Shown here: positions 46,884 through 56,249 of the stretch, piece after piece
Layout: every line of letters starts with the position of its first letter
Numbering within the stretch: position 1 is the first letter of the stretch
Assembly (NCBI RefSeq): GCF_021729075.1
Contig: NZ_JAJSAQ010000003.1
Coordinates: forward strand, 428,535-492,534
Direction: 5' to 3'
Origin: Microbulbifer guangxiensis
GTDB taxonomy: Bacteria; Pseudomonadota; Gammaproteobacteria; Pseudomonadales; Cellvibrionaceae
DNA: 64,000 nucleotides
Made by a program: the position numbers and the translations under genes
Notes under the pieces: model-generated
The model's database searches: none
Told to the model about the DNA's origin: nothing
The model's input: only the letters and a program-made list of their open reading frames with translations

Positions 46884-47663
46884 ATGGCTCAGTCCCCCAT
46901 GTCCGCTCTCGACAATATCCGTATCGTGCTGGTGAACAGCGCCCACCCCGGCAATATCGGTGGTGCCGCCCGGGCCCTGAAGAATATGGGCCTGAGCCAG
47001 CTGTATCTGGTAGCGCCGCGTGAATTCCCCGCCGCCAACGCCATCTGGCGTGCCGCTGGTGCCGCCGACCTGCTGGAGACCGCAGTGGTGGTGGATACGC
47101 TGGAGGATGCCGTGGCCGACTGTGGGCTGGTGGTGGCGACCAGTGCCCGCGAGCGCCGTATTCCCTGGCCGCTGCTGACCCCGCGGGAGTGCGGGCAGCG
47201 CGCAGTGGCGGAAGCGCCGGCCCACCCGGTGGCGCTGGTGTTCGGCCGGGAAGACCGCGGCCTCACCAATGAGGAGCTGCAGGCCTGTAATTTCCACGTT
47301 CATATCCCCGCCAACCCGGACTACAGTTCCCTGAACCTGGCCACCGCGGTACAGGTGCTGGCTTACGAAGTGCGCATGGCGGCTCTGGAGGCAGAGCAGG
47401 GCGCGCCGGTCAGTTATGCGGACTGGGACCGCCCCCCGGCCAAGGCCAACGATATGGAACTCTACTTTGAGCACCTGCAGCAGGCGCTGGGAGAACTGGG
47501 TTTCATCGACCCGGACAATCCCCGCCAGACCATGACCCGTCTGCGCCGACTGTTCAGTCGCGTGCGTCCGGATGACATGGAGCTCGGGATCCTGCGCGGC
47601 ATGCTGACTGCGATCCAGAATTACATCCACCGCACCGGTGGCAAAGGGCGACCGGACGCCTGA
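46884..47663 (+). CDS. trmJ: tRNA (cytidine/uridine-2'-O-)-methyltransferase TrmJ
   Basis: A SPOUT-class methyltransferase forming 2'-O-methyl at position 32 of tRNA anticodon loops. The product has 259 residues. The knot motifs are visible: IRIVLVNSAHPGNIGGAARA near the N-terminus, LVFGREDRGLTNEEL, and SSLNLATAVQVLAYE. The C-terminal helical extension ends in the basic TGGKGRPDA. I chose ATG 46884, with GGGAA upstream; ATG 46899 (MSALDNIRIV) aligns with the E. coli start and is possible. Unlike Pseudomonas-type loci there is no cysE between trmJ and iscR. Confidence 0.94.
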   Translation: MAQSPMSALDNIRIVLVNSAHPGNIGGAARALKNMGLSQLYLVAPREFPAANAIWRAAGAADLLETAVVVDTLEDAVADCGLVVATSARERRIPWPLLTPRECGQRAVAEAPAHPVALVFGREDRGLTNEELQACNFHVHIPANPDYSSLNLATAVQVLAYEVRMAALEAEQGAPVSYADWDRPPAKANDMELYFEHLQQALGELGFIDPDNPRQTMTRLRRLFSRVRPDDMELGILRGMLTAIQNYIHRTGGKGRPDA

Positions 47664-47699
47664 GCCCGCCGGCAATACCCGAGCGCAGTACCCGGTTAT

Positions 47700-47724
47700 A
47701 TACTTGACTAGGTTGGTGGGTTAT
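47700..47724 (+). promoter_or_regulatory. IscR type 1 operator
   Basis: The 25 bases here match the published type 1 IscR consensus (ATASYYGACTRWWWYAGTCRRSTAT) at 20 positions. The left half, ATACTTGACTA, is perfect. It overlaps the -35 of the isc promoter, so 2Fe-2S-loaded IscR bound here should repress the operon, the known feedback loop. Confidence 0.75.
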
Positions 47725-47732
47725 TCCATACT
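47704..47732 (+). promoter_or_regulatory. isc operon sigma-70 promoter
   Basis: TTGACT (47704-47709) and CATACT (47727-47732) are separated by 17 bases. Transcription would start near 47739, about 35 bases before the iscR ATG. The -35 is inside the IscR operator. Confidence 0.75.
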
Positions 47733-47773
47733 CGCGCCCGTTCTTGGGGGCTGCGGATCAGTCGGGAGCTGAA

Positions 47774-48253
47774 ATGCGTTTGACAACCAAAGGCCGCTAC
47801 GCGGTCACAGCGATGCTCGACCTGGCACTACATGCCGGTCAGGGGCCGATCAGCCTGGCGGATATTTCCAAGCGTCAGGGCATTTCCCTTTCCTACCTCG
47901 AGCAGCTCTTCTCCCGGTTGCGGCAGTCCGGTCTGGTGTCCAGTGTGCGTGGGCCGGGTGGCGGATATCGGTTGGCCCGGGAGGGTGACGAAATTTATGT
48001 GGCACAGATCGTCGACGCGGTGAACGAATCCGTCGATGCCACCAGCTGCGGTGGCAACAGTGACTGTGCCGGGGGCGAGCAGTGCCTGACCCACTACTTG
48101 TGGTGTGACCTGAGCGCCCAGATTCACAGCTTCCTGAGCGGTATCAGTCTCGCGGACCTGGTGGCCCGGGCGGAAGTGCAGGAAGTGGCCCGCCGCCAGG
48201 ATATGCGCGATGCGGTCAAAGAAGAGACAGTCGCGGTGCTCGGCGGCCTGTAA
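47774..48253 (+). CDS. iscR: Fe-S cluster assembly transcription factor IscR
   Basis: A Rrf2-family regulator that senses Fe-S demand with a 2Fe-2S cluster and autorepresses the isc operon. The product has 159 residues. The winged helix starts [18 protein letters not shown]. Cluster ligands C92, C98, C104 and H107 are all at the E. coli positions. The start is ATG 47774, with GGGAG five bases upstream. An in-frame TTG at 47744 would add ten non-conserved residues. It is the first gene of iscRSUA-hscBA-fdx-iscX. Confidence 0.97.
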   Translation: MRLTTKGRYAVTAMLDLALHAGQGPISLADISKRQGISLSYLEQLFSRLRQSGLVSSVRGPGGGYRLAREGDEIYVAQIVDAVNESVDATSCGGNSDCAGGEQCLTHYLWCDLSAQIHSFLSGISLADLVARAEVQEVARRQDMRDAVKEETVAVLGGL

Positions 48254-48316
48254 GCCGGCAGCGACAGTAACAGAGCACGAGTGAGCAACAGTTTTAGTGC
48301 GCGGAGAGATTTGAAT

Positions 48317-49531
48317 ATGAAGCTTCCCATTTACCTGGACTATTCCGCTACCTGCCCGGTGGACCCGCGCGTGGCCAAAAAGATGGCGGAACAGCTGACG
48401 ATGGAAGGTAACTTCGGTAACCCCGCCTCGCGCTCGCACCTGTTTGGCTGGAAGGCCGAGGAAGCGGTGGAAGATGCGCGCCGCCACGTGGCCGAGCTGG
48501 TCAATGCCGATCCCCGCGAAATCGTCTGGACCAGTGGTGCCACCGAGTCCGATAACCTGGCCATCAAGGGCGCAGCGCACTTCTACCAGGGCAAGGGCAA
48601 GCACATCATCACCTCCAAGATCGAGCACAAGGCGGTGCTGGACACCTGCCGACAGCTGGAGCGTGAAGGCTTTGAGGTCACCTACCTGAACCCCCGCGAG
48701 GACGGCATCGTCTACCCGGAGCAGGTGGAAGAGGCGATGCGCGATGACACCATCGTCGTCAGCCTGATGCATGTGAACAACGAGATCGGCGTGATCAACG
48801 ATATCGCCGCCATCGGCGAACTCTGCCGTGCACGCAAAGTAATTTTCCATGTGGATGCCGCCCAGAGTGCTGGCCGGTTGCCGATCGACCTGGCGGAGAT
48901 GAAGGTGGACCTGATGTCCTTCTCCGCCCACAAGATGTACGGCCCCAAGGGCATTGGCGCGCTGTATGTACGCCGCAAGCCCCGGGTGCGTCTGGAAGCG
49001 CAGATGCACGGTGGTGGTCACGAGCGTGGTATGCGCTCCGGTACCCTGGCGACGCATCAGATCGTCGGCATGGGTGAGGCCGCACGTCTCGTGAAAGAAG
49101 AGATGGCAGCAGAGAGCAAGCGTATCCTGGCCCTGCGCGATCGCTTCTGGGACCAGATCAAGGATATGGAAGAGGTGCACGTGAATGGCTCCTGGGAGCA
49201 ACGCGTGGCTGGCATCCTCAACGTGAGCTTTGCTTTCGTGGAGGGCGAGAGCCTGATCATGTCCCTGAAGAATCTGGCGATCTCTTCCGGTTCTGCGTGT
49301 ACCTCCGCGAGCCTCGAACCGAGCTATGTCCTGCGCGCCCTGGGCGTGAATGACGAACTGGCGCACAGCTCGCTGCGTTTCAGCTTTGGCCGGTTCACCA
49401 CCGAGCACGATGTGGATACCGCAGCTGCTGAAGTGCGCGGGGCAGTGGAAAAACTGCGCGAACTGTCACCGCTTTGGGATATGTACAAAGACGGTATCGA
49501 CCTGAACACCATCGAGTGGGCCGCCCACTAA
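48317..49531 (+). CDS. iscS: Cysteine desulfurase IscS
   Basis: A PLP enzyme that takes sulfur from cysteine as a persulfide and feeds IscU, tRNA thiolation and other pathways. The product has 404 residues, same as E. coli, beginning [12 protein letters not shown]. The PLP lysine is in [12 protein letters not shown] and the persulfide cysteine in [14 protein letters not shown]. The start is ATG 48317, with GGAGAG eight bases upstream. The open frame begins 36 bases earlier but that part is not conserved. Confidence 0.98.
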   Translation: MKLPIYLDYSATCPVDPRVAKKMAEQLTMEGNFGNPASRSHLFGWKAEEAVEDARRHVAELVNADPREIVWTSGATESDNLAIKGAAHFYQGKGKHIITSKIEHKAVLDTCRQLEREGFEVTYLNPREDGIVYPEQVEEAMRDDTIVVSLMHVNNEIGVINDIAAIGELCRARKVIFHVDAAQSAGRLPIDLAEMKVDLMSFSAHKMYGPKGIGALYVRRKPRVRLEAQMHGGGHERGMRSGTLATHQIVGMGEAARLVKEEMAAESKRILALRDRFWDQIKDMEEVHVNGSWEQRVAGILNVSFAFVEGESLIMSLKNLAISSGSACTSASLEPSYVLRALGVNDELAHSSLRFSFGRFTTEHDVDTAAAEVRGAVEKLRELSPLWDMYKDGIDLNTIEWAAH

Positions 49532-49560
49532 GCGCACCAGCAAGAGTTAGGAGAAAAGTC

Positions 49561-49968
49561 ATGGCCTATAGCGACAAAGTCATCGATCACTACGAACACC
49601 CCCGCAACGTTGGCCGCATGGACGACAAGGCGGACAACGTGGGTACCGGTATGGTTGGTGCACCCGCCTGTGGCGACGTCATGCGCCTGCAGATCCAGGT
49701 CAACGAAGACGGTGTGATCGAGGACGCGAAATTCAAAACCTACGGCTGTGGTTCCGCCATCGCCTCCAGCTCCCTGCTGACCGAGTGGGTCAAGGGCAAG
49801 ACCATCGACGAGGCGGAGCAGATCAAGAACACTGCGATCGCCGAAGAGCTGGCGCTGCCGCCGGTCAAGATCCACTGCTCGGTACTGGCTGAAGATGCGA
49901 TCAAGGCTGCGGTGCGCAACATCCGCGAAAAGCGCGGCCTGGAAGTGAAGGAAGAAGCGGCCGAATAA
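49561..49968 (+). CDS. iscU: Fe-S cluster scaffold IscU
   Basis: The scaffold on which 2Fe-2S clusters are built before transfer by HscA/HscB. The 135-residue product is slightly longer than E. coli IscU (128) because of an acidic tail (EEAAE). The cluster cysteines are in GAPACGD, TYGCGSA and IHCSVLAEDA, and the LPPVK motif recognised by HscA is present as ALPPVKIHC. The ATG at 49561 is preceded by TTAGGAG. It is in the usual order between iscS and iscA. Confidence 0.98.
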   Translation: MAYSDKVIDHYEHPRNVGRMDDKADNVGTGMVGAPACGDVMRLQIQVNEDGVIEDAKFKTYGCGSAIASSSLLTEWVKGKTIDEAEQIKNTAIAEELALPPVKIHCSVLAEDAIKAAVRNIREKRGLEVKEEAAE

Positions 49969-49984
49969 GCAGTAAGGCAGAGCA

Positions 49985-50308
49985 ATGGCAATTACCATGA
50001 CGGCCGCGGCGCAGGAGCATGTGGCGCGGCAGCTGGCCAAGCGCGGCAAGGGTATTGGTATCCGCGTCGGTGTGCGCACCGCCGGGTGCTCCGGCATGGC
50101 TTATGTGCTCGAGTTCGTCGATGAAGCGAATGCGGAAGACGAAATTTTCGAGCAGGGTGAGGTCAAGCTGATCGTTGACCCGAAGAGCCTCGTGTACCTG
50201 GACGGAACCGAACTGGATTTCGTCAAAGAGGGGCTGAACGAGGGCTTTGCGTTCAACAATCCCAACGTGAAGAACGAGTGCGGCTGCGGCGAAAGCTTCC
50301 ACGTGTGA
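49985..50308 (+). CDS. iscA: A-type Fe-S carrier IscA
   Basis: A cluster or iron carrier that moves Fe-S units from the scaffold to apo-proteins. The product has 107 residues, as in E. coli. The three conserved cysteines are in TAGCSGM and the C-terminal ECGCGESF. It starts 16 bases after iscU and is followed by an intercistronic terminator-like hairpin before hscB. Confidence 0.97.
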   Translation: MAITMTAAAQEHVARQLAKRGKGIGIRVGVRTAGCSGMAYVLEFVDEANAEDEIFEQGEVKLIVDPKSLVYLDGTELDFVKEGLNEGFAFNNPNVKNECGCGESFHV

Positions 50309-50326
50309 GGCAGTCGCTGCGCGAAC

Positions 50327-50360
50327 GGGGCCGGCTGCTTTTCTGCAGGCCGGCCCTTTT
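50327..50360 (+). terminator. Intercistronic terminator between iscA and hscB
   Basis: A GC-rich stem of about 11 bp (50327-50338 with 50344-50355, one bulge) is followed by TTTTCTTTG. As all isc genes run the same way and hscB follows within 45 bases, this should act as a partial terminator or RNA processing barrier, lowering hscBA-fdx relative to iscRSUA. Confidence 0.65.
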
Positions 50361-50403
50361 CTTTGTGTGAAGCGGACACAAATTTGTCGTTGAGAGGGCA
50401 GCC

Positions 50404-50928
50404 ATGTCGGCACAGCAGACCTATTTCGATATTTTCGGTCTCAAACCTGCGTATGACGTGGATCGCGCGGCCCTGTCCCAGCGCTACCGGGAGCTGCAAC
50501 GGGAATTTCACCCGGATAAATACGCCGCTAAATCGAGCCGCGAACAGATGCTGGCCATGCAGTATGCGGCGCGTATCAACGAGGCCCATACGACCCTGCG
50601 CGACCCGGTGGCCCGGGCCGGCTATCTGCTGGAGCTGGCCGGCGTCGAGGTGAGCCCGGAGCAGACCACCGCCGACGCGGAATTCCTGATGCAGCAGATG
50701 ATGCTGCGCGAGCAGCTCGAAGAAGTGCGCGACGCGGCAGATCCCGCTGCGGCGCTCGACGATCTCGCCGCTGAGGTCAGCGGACTTTTTGGCGGCGAAC
50801 AGCAGGCATTCGCCCGTGGGTTTGCCGCCGGCGAGCTGGAAGCGGCGAAGAACTCCCTGCTCCGGCTGCAGTTCCTGGCAAAGCTGCAGCGGCAGGTGGA
50901 AGAACTGGAAGAAGACTTACTGGACTGA
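50404..50928 (+). CDS. hscB: Co-chaperone HscB
   Basis: A J-domain co-chaperone that brings IscU to HscA and stimulates its ATPase. The product has 174 residues, as E. coli HscB (171). The J-domain (about 5-75) has HPD at 36-38; the C-terminal three-helix IscU-binding domain spans about 85-174. The ATG at 50404 follows GAGAGGGCAGCC. It ends two bases before hscA, so the pair are probably translationally coupled. Confidence 0.96.
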   Translation: MSAQQTYFDIFGLKPAYDVDRAALSQRYRELQREFHPDKYAAKSSREQMLAMQYAARINEAHTTLRDPVARAGYLLELAGVEVSPEQTTADAEFLMQQMMLREQLEEVRDAADPAAALDDLAAEVSGLFGGEQQAFARGFAAGELEAAKNSLLRLQFLAKLQRQVEELEEDLLD

Positions 50929-50930
50929 AG

Positions 50931-52790
50931 ATGGCGCTACTGCAGATTTCCGAACCCGGCCAGACCCCCGAGCCCCACCAGCGCAAGCGTGCGGTTGGTA
51001 TCGACCTGGGCACCACCAATTCCCTGGTGGCGACCGTGCGCAGCGGCTCCGCCGAGGCAATCGGCGCGGCCGATGGCAGTGTCATCCTGCCGTCCGCAGT
51101 CCACTACAGCGCAGAGGGCGTGACCGTTGGTGCAGAAGCGCGCAGCCGCGCCGGCAAAGACCCCTATAACACCATGCTTTCCGTCAAGCGGTTGATGGGC
51201 CGCGGCGTTGCCGATGTAAAGAGTTTCGGCGACCAGCTGCCCTACCGCTTCGCTGACAGCGACGGTGGAATGCCGCAGATTGAAACCGCGGCCGGCAGCG
51301 TCAATCCGGTGCAGGTTTCCGCCGAGATTCTCCGGGTGCTGGCCCAGCGTGGCCGCGAGGCATTGGGCGGAGACCTGGACGGCGCGGTGATCACCGTGCC
51401 GGCCTATTTTGACGATGCCCAGCGGCAGGCCACCAAGGACGCTGCGCGCCTCGCCGGCCTGCACGTGCTGCGGCTGCTGAATGAACCCACTGCCGCGGCG
51501 GTGGCCTATGGCCTCGACCAGGGCGAGGAGGGCGTGATCGCCGTCTATGACCTGGGCGGTGGCACCTTCGATATTTCCATCCTGCGCCTGTCCAAGGGCG
51601 TTTTCGAGGTGCTGTCCACCGGCGGCGATACCGCGCTCGGTGGCGATGATTTCGATCGCGCGATCGCCAGCTGGATCGCCGGAGAAGCGGGTCTGGGCAC
51701 TGACCTGGATGTGACCACGCAGCGGGCGCTGCTGGACACGGCCTGCGCCGCCAAGGAGCAGTTGGCACAGGAACAGTCGGTGCCCGTGACCCACGGCGAC
51801 TGGCAGGGCACCCTGAACCGGGCGACCATGGCCGAGATCCTCGACCCGCTGATCGACAAGACCCTGCGGGCCTGCAAGCGGGCACTGCGGGATGCCGACC
51901 TGGCTGTCGATGAGGTCGGCGAGGTGGTGCTGGTGGGCGGATCCACCCGTACCCTGCGCGTGCGCGAGCGGGTGGAGCAGTTCTTCGGCCGCCAGCCCCA
52001 CGCGGAGATCGACCCCGACCAGGTGGTGGCCATTGGCGCTGCCTTGCAGGCGGATGTGCTCGTCGGCAACAAGTCCGGTGATGACCTGCTGTTGCTGGAC
52101 GTGATCCCGCTGTCCCTGGGTATCGAGACCATGGGCGGCCTCACCGAGAAGCTGATCGCACGCAACACCACCATTCCGGTGGCCAAGGCGCAGGAGTTCA
52201 CGACTTTCAAGGACGGCCAGACGGCCATGGCCATCCACGTGGTGCAGGGCGAGCGGGAACTGGTGAAAGACTGCCGCTCCCTGGCCCGCTTCGAGCTGCG
52301 CGGCATCCCGCCAATGGTGGCCGGCGCGGCGCATATCCGCGTCACCTTCCAGGTGGATGCGGATGGGCTGCTGTCGGTGACAGCGATGGAGAAGAGCAGC
52401 GGCGTCAGTGCCGATATCACCGTCAAGCCCTCCTATGGCCTGGAAGATGAGGACATTACCCGCATGCTGCGGGATTCCTATGCCCACGCCGAGGACGACA
52501 TGGCCGCTCGCGCCCTGCGCGAGGCACAGGTAGAAGCGGAGCGCGCGCTGGAGTCCCTGCTGGCAGCCCTGCAGGAGAATGGTGCCGAGCTGCTGAGCGA
52601 GAAAGAACTGAATGCCATGGAGCGGGGCATGGAAGCACTGCGCCTCGCCCACAATGGTGGCGATGCGGATGAGATTCATCGTCGCATCGAGGCCCTGAAC
52701 GAAGTCTCTGAGCCGTTTGCGGCGCGCCGGATGGATGCTTCCATTCGCCGTGCAATGCAGGGGCACAGTCTGGATGAATTTGATGAGTAA
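50931..52790 (+). CDS. hscA: Fe-S specific Hsp70 chaperone HscA
   Basis: An Hsp70 dedicated to cluster release from IscU. The product has 619 residues (E. coli 616). The nucleotide-binding domain has [24 protein letters not shown] and VLVGGSTR. The substrate-binding domain, which recognises the LPPVK motif of IscU, follows from about 395, then the helical lid. The start [19 protein letters not shown] is the usual HscA N-terminus. Confidence 0.97.
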   Translation: MALLQISEPGQTPEPHQRKRAVGIDLGTTNSLVATVRSGSAEAIGAADGSVILPSAVHYSAEGVTVGAEARSRAGKDPYNTMLSVKRLMGRGVADVKSFGDQLPYRFADSDGGMPQIETAAGSVNPVQVSAEILRVLAQRGREALGGDLDGAVITVPAYFDDAQRQATKDAARLAGLHVLRLLNEPTAAAVAYGLDQGEEGVIAVYDLGGGTFDISILRLSKGVFEVLSTGGDTALGGDDFDRAIASWIAGEAGLGTDLDVTTQRALLDTACAAKEQLAQEQSVPVTHGDWQGTLNRATMAEILDPLIDKTLRACKRALRDADLAVDEVGEVVLVGGSTRTLRVRERVEQFFGRQPHAEIDPDQVVAIGAALQADVLVGNKSGDDLLLLDVIPLSLGIETMGGLTEKLIARNTTIPVAKAQEFTTFKDGQTAMAIHVVQGERELVKDCRSLARFELRGIPPMVAGAAHIRVTFQVDADGLLSVTAMEKSSGVSADITVKPSYGLEDEDITRMLRDSYAHAEDDMAARALREAQVEAERALESLLAALQENGAELLSEKELNAMERGMEALRLAHNGGDADEIHRRIEALNEVSEPFAARRMDASIRRAMQGHSLDEFDE

Positions 52791-52879
52791 CCGGCGGTTC
52801 GCCTCCTGACGGAGTGCAGAGTCGCCGCCGGCGCAGTGATAAGTGCCGGCACACCTGGACTATAGCGAGTTGGAAGCCC

Positions 52880-53218
52880 ATGCCTAAAATCGTATTTCTG
52901 CCCCACGTCGAGATCTGCCCCGAGGGCAAGGTAATCGAAGTGGAGAGTGGCGTGAGTATTTGTGATGCAGCGCTGGAGCACGGTATCGAAATCGAGCACG
53001 CCTGCGAGAAGTCCTGCGCCTGCACCACCTGCCATGTGGTCGTGCGCGAGGGCTTCGACTCCCTCGGCGAGCCGGACGAGCTGGAGGAGGACTTGCTGGA
53101 CAAGGCCTGGGGGCTGGAACCGGAGTCGCGCCTGTCCTGCCAGGCGATCGTGGATGATGAGGATCTGGTGGTCGAAATTCCCAGGTACACCATCAACCAG
53201 GTTTCGGAAAAACACTGA
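52880..53218 (+). CDS. fdx: ISC system 2Fe-2S ferredoxin
   Basis: Supplies electrons for cluster assembly. The product has 112 residues (E. coli Fdx 111). The adrenodoxin-type cluster motif is HACEKSCACTTCHV, with a fourth ligand in RLSCQAIV. The ATG at 52880 (MPKIVFLPH) has GGAAG just upstream. The in-frame extension to 52814 is basic and not conserved. The 89-base gap after hscA is longer than other gaps in the operon. Confidence 0.97.
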   Translation: MPKIVFLPHVEICPEGKVIEVESGVSICDAALEHGIEIEHACEKSCACTTCHVVVREGFDSLGEPDELEEDLLDKAWGLEPESRLSCQAIVDDEDLVVEIPRYTINQVSEKH

Positions 53219-53256
53219 CACCCCAGTCACAATCGTTGGCTAGTGGAGAGCTGCGG

Positions 53257-53451
53257 ATGAAATGGACCGATATCAACGACATTGCCATTGAGCTGGTGGA
53301 TACCCACCCGGATGTGGATCCCCTGCGGGTCAACTTCGTCGACCTGCGCAATTGGGTCATCGAGCTGCCGGGCTTCGATGACGATCCGGATCGCTGCGGG
53401 GAGAAGATCCTGGAGGCGATTCAGGCCGCATGGATCGAGGAGGCGGACTGA
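53257..53451 (+). CDS. iscX: Fe-S assembly protein IscX
   Basis: A small acidic protein that binds IscS and iron and tunes cluster assembly. The product has 64 residues (E. coli 66). It begins MKWTDINDIAIELVD and contains the conserved HPDVDPL, FVDLRNWV and LPGFDDDP stretches. The ATG at 53257 has GGAGAG about eight bases upstream. It is the last gene of the isc operon. Confidence 0.96.
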   Translation: MKWTDINDIAIELVDTHPDVDPLRVNFVDLRNWVIELPGFDDDPDRCGEKILEAIQAAWIEEAD

Positions 53452-53598
53452 CCGGTCGCTTCCGGCAGACAAATTCCGCCGGGCAGGGTGCTTGTTGGAG
53501 TACAAAACTCGAACAATTCCCTGTACAATCCGCCCGCCCTAAAAGGGGTTGATCGCTTTTCGCACAGTGCGGGCGGCGATAGAAACTGGAATTCAGGG

Positions 53599-53626
53599 AA
53601 GAGCAACTGCGGTTGCTCTTTCTGTA
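53599..53626 (+). terminator. Hairpin between iscX and ndk
   Basis: A perfect 9-bp stem (53599-53607 with 53612-53620, loop TGCG) is followed by TCTGTATG. It may end the isc transcript or be a 5'-leader structure of ndk. TACAAT at 53524-53529, preceded by TG, is a possible -10 upstream; if so, the hairpin lies inside the ndk leader. Confidence 0.5.
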
Positions 53627-53659
53627 TGTAAATTGCAAATACTGAAATTGGAGAAAATC

Positions 53660-54088
53660 ATGGCCCTGGAGCGCACTCTTTCCATCATCAAGCCGGACGC
53701 GGTAGCCAAGAACGTTATCGGCGAGATCGAAAGCCGTTTCGAGAAAGCCGGCCTGCGTATTGTCGCCATGAAAATGCAGCACCTGTCCCGCGAGAAGGCC
53801 GAAGGCTTCTACGCCGAGCACAAAGAGCGTCCTTTCTTTAAAGACCTGGTGGACTTCATGACTTCCGGCCCGGTTGTGGTTCAGGTTCTGGAGGGCGAAG
53901 ACGCCATCAAGGCCAACCGTGATCTGATGGGTGCCACCAACCCGCAGGAAGCTGAAGCCGGCACCATCCGCGCCGACTTTGCCCAGAGCATCGACGCCAA
54001 CGCGGTACACGGTTCCGATTCCGCGGCTTCCGCCGAGCGCGAAATCAGCTACTTCTTTGCTGACGACGAAATCTGCCCGCGCGCTTGA
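53660..54088 (+). CDS. ndk: Nucleoside diphosphate kinase
   Basis: Transfers gamma-phosphate between nucleoside triphosphates and diphosphates through a phosphohistidine. The product has 142 residues. The active site is NAVHGSDS with the catalytic His, and the N-terminus [15 protein letters not shown] is classical. The ATG at 53660 has TTGGAG seven bases upstream. Extension of the frame to 53549 is not conserved. The iscX-ndk-rlmN order is a common gammaproteobacterial one. Confidence 0.97.
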   Translation: MALERTLSIIKPDAVAKNVIGEIESRFEKAGLRIVAMKMQHLSREKAEGFYAEHKERPFFKDLVDFMTSGPVVVQVLEGEDAIKANRDLMGATNPQEAEAGTIRADFAQSIDANAVHGSDSAASAEREISYFFADDEICPRA

Positions 54089-54128
54089 TGCGCTGATCGG
54101 AGGGGGCTCCCTGCTCCCTTCGCTCGTC

Positions 54129-54247
54129 GCACCCGGACAGCCGCTCCCTGTACGCAGGCTGGCTGGCCGGGTGCTTCCATTGACCCGAGCTGGTCAATGG
54201 CGGCACGCCCCGTGCCGCGTTGTAACTAGCAGCACCGTGTCTGGTGC
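54129..54247. other. Array of four hairpins in the ndk-rlmN spacer
   Basis: Consecutive inverted repeats: GCACCCGG/CCGGGTGC (54129-54136 with 54167-54174), CCATTGACC/GGTCAATGG (54177-54185 with 54192-54200), CGGCAC/GTGCCG (54201-54206 with 54212-54217), and GCACC/GGTGC (about 54232-54236 with 54243-54247), the last just before the rlmN ribosome-binding site. None has a T run. They may protect the ndk 3' end or tune rlmN translation. Confidence 0.5.
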
Positions 54248-54258
54248 AAGGTGATTCC

Positions 54259-55386
54259 ATGACTGCGAGCCAAACCGAAAAAGTGAACCTGCTGGGCCTG
54301 TCTGTCGACAAGCTGGCGGCGTTCTTCGAGTCCCTGGGCGAAAAGCGTTTTCGCGCAGTGCAGGTGCTCAAGTGGATTCACCAGAACGGCGTCGATGACT
54401 TCGAACAGATGACCAATGTCAGCAAGGCGCTGCGCACAAAGCTGGCAGAGGTGGCCGAGATCCGTGCCCCCAAGGTGCTGGGACAGTGGGATTCCGCTGA
54501 CGGCACCCGCAAGTGGCTGATCGAGGTAGAGGGCGGTAACGCCATCGAGACCGTTTACATTCCCGATGGTGACCGGGGCACCCTGTGTGTCTCCTCCCAG
54601 GTGGGCTGCTCCCTCGACTGCAGCTTCTGCGCCACCGGCAAGCAGGGCTTCAACCGCGACCTCACCGCGGCCGAGATCATCGGCCAGGTCTGGATCGCCT
54701 GTCAGTCTTTCGGCCAGCTGCAGCCCAAGGGCCCGCGCAAGGTCACCAACGTGGTGATGATGGGTATGGGCGAGCCGCTGCTCAATTTCGACAACGTGGT
54801 CGACGCGATGAACCTGATGATGGAGGACAATGCCTACGGCATCTCCAAGCGTCGCGTGACCCTGAGTACCTCCGGTGTGGTACCGGCTCTGGACCGCCTG
54901 GCGGACGTCACCGACGTGAGCCTGGCGATCTCCCTGCATGCGCCCAATGACGAATTGCGTAACGAGCTGGTGCCGATCAACAAGAAGTACCCGATTGCCA
55001 TGCTGCTGGACAGCGCCAAGCGCTACATCGAACGCATGCCCGATACCCATCGCAAGATGACCATCGAGTACACCCTGATGCGTGAGGTCAACGACCGGCC
55101 GGAACATGCCGAGCAACTGGCCGAGCTCCTGCGCGATGTGCCAGTCAAGATAAATCTGATACCCTTCAATCCGTTTGAACTTTCTGACTACCAGCGTGTG
55201 AGCAACAACGCTTTGCGACGTTTTCAGCAGATTTTGCTGGATAAAGGGTTTACGGTAACGGTTCGCACAACCCGGGGCGACGATATCGCCGCGGCCTGTG
55301 GCCAGCTGGCCGGCAGTGTCAATGACCGCACACGCCGTTCCGAGCGCTACCGCAATGCCGAGCGCCCGGTCCGAATCGTCGGCTAG
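54259..55386 (+). CDS. rlmN: 23S rRNA/tRNA adenine-C2 methyltransferase RlmN
   Basis: A radical-SAM enzyme that methylates A2503 of 23S rRNA and A37 of some tRNAs, helping fidelity. The product has 375 residues (E. coli 384). The cluster motif is [14 protein letters not shown]. The conserved cysteine that receives the methyl is in [14 protein letters not shown], and [14 protein letters not shown] is also typical. I chose ATG 54259, with AAGGTGA upstream; the frame opens 15 bases earlier at a CTG/TTG-type codon. Confidence 0.96.
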   Translation: MTASQTEKVNLLGLSVDKLAAFFESLGEKRFRAVQVLKWIHQNGVDDFEQMTNVSKALRTKLAEVAEIRAPKVLGQWDSADGTRKWLIEVEGGNAIETVYIPDGDRGTLCVSSQVGCSLDCSFCATGKQGFNRDLTAAEIIGQVWIACQSFGQLQPKGPRKVTNVVMMGMGEPLLNFDNVVDAMNLMMEDNAYGISKRRVTLSTSGVVPALDRLADVTDVSLAISLHAPNDELRNELVPINKKYPIAMLLDSAKRYIERMPDTHRKMTIEYTLMREVNDRPEHAEQLAELLRDVPVKINLIPFNPFELSDYQRVSNNALRRFQQILLDKGFTVTVRTTRGDDIAAACGQLAGSVNDRTRRSERYRNAERPVRIVG

Positions 55387-55469
55387 TGCGCTCCCGGCCG
55401 GCACCTGAGTGTCGGCCGGCCAACGGCGCATCGCCGGGGTGTGCTCCCAGAAAAATAAAAGGTGATGTA

Positions 55470-56249
55470 GTGTTGGCGAAATCCCTCTCCCTGCCCCTGG
55501 CAGGTCTGATTCTCAGTGTCCTGCTGGCCGGTTGTGTGACCACCGGCCTGCCGCAGCGCCAAGAGGTCAACATTGACCAAGCGGTAAAGACCCATGTGCA
55601 ACTGGGTCTGCGCTATCTGCAGTCCGGGGAAAACCGCGATCTCGCCCGCTATCACTTCAACAAGGCCCTCGAACTCGGCAAGCGCAATCCCGATGCCCAC
55701 CACGGCCTGGCCATGCTGTACCAGGTGGATGGTGAACTGGAGGTGGCCGAGTCCCACTTCCGCAAGGCGCTGCGCTATGGCGACGACTTCTCCATGGCCC
55801 ACACCAATTACGGGGTCTTCCTCTACCGCCAGGAGCGCTATGAGGAGGCACTGGAACATTTCGAAAAGGCCGCCAGTGATCTCACCTACAACCGCCGCTC
55901 CTACGCCCTGACCAATTACGGTCGTGCGGCGGTGCGGCTGGGTAAGGCCGAGGAGGCCGAGCGGGCCTTCACCCGTGCGCTGGCCCTGAATGACAACCTT
56001 CCGCAGCCGCTGCTGGAACTGGCAGAAATGAAGTACGAGGCCGGGGCCTATGCCCAGGCCAAACAGTACCTGGACCGTTACAGCGAAAAACACCAGCAGG
56101 TACCCCAGTCCCTGTGGCTGGGAATTCGCATCGAAAAGATCTTTGGTAACCGGGACAAGGAGCGCAGCTACGCCCTGGCCCTGAGAAACCTCTACCCCTA
56201 TTCAGCGGAAGCGCTGGAATACAAGAAGATGATGGCCAATGACGGATAA
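55470..56249 (+). CDS. pilF: Type IV pilus biogenesis lipoprotein PilF/PilW
   Basis: An outer-membrane lipoprotein pilotin that helps the PilQ secretin assemble. The product has 259 residues: lipobox LLAGC, then about six TPR repeats (for example HVQLGLRYLQSGE, AHHGLAMLYQVDGELEVAE, AHTNYGVFLYRQERYEEAL). The start is GTG 55470 (or TTG one codon later), with AAAAGG upstream, giving a proper signal peptide. The frame continues upstream to 55386 without conservation. It overlaps rodZ by 11 bases. Its presence implies the organism makes type IV pili. Confidence 0.92.
   Translation: MLAKSLSLPLAGLILSVLLAGCVTTGLPQRQEVNIDQAVKTHVQLGLRYLQSGENRDLARYHFNKALELGKRNPDAHHGLAMLYQVDGELEVAESHFRKALRYGDDFSMAHTNYGVFLYRQERYEEALEHFEKAASDLTYNRRSYALTNYGRAAVRLGKAEEAERAFTRALALNDNLPQPLLELAEMKYEAGAYAQAKQYLDRYSEKHQQVPQSLWLGIRIEKIFGNRDKERSYALALRNLYPYSAEALEYKKMMANDG

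Noticed and set aside
50937-52766. 609-codon open frame on the minus strand opposite hscA
   Set aside because: Same explanation: hscA is certain and the antisense frame has no recognisable protein features.
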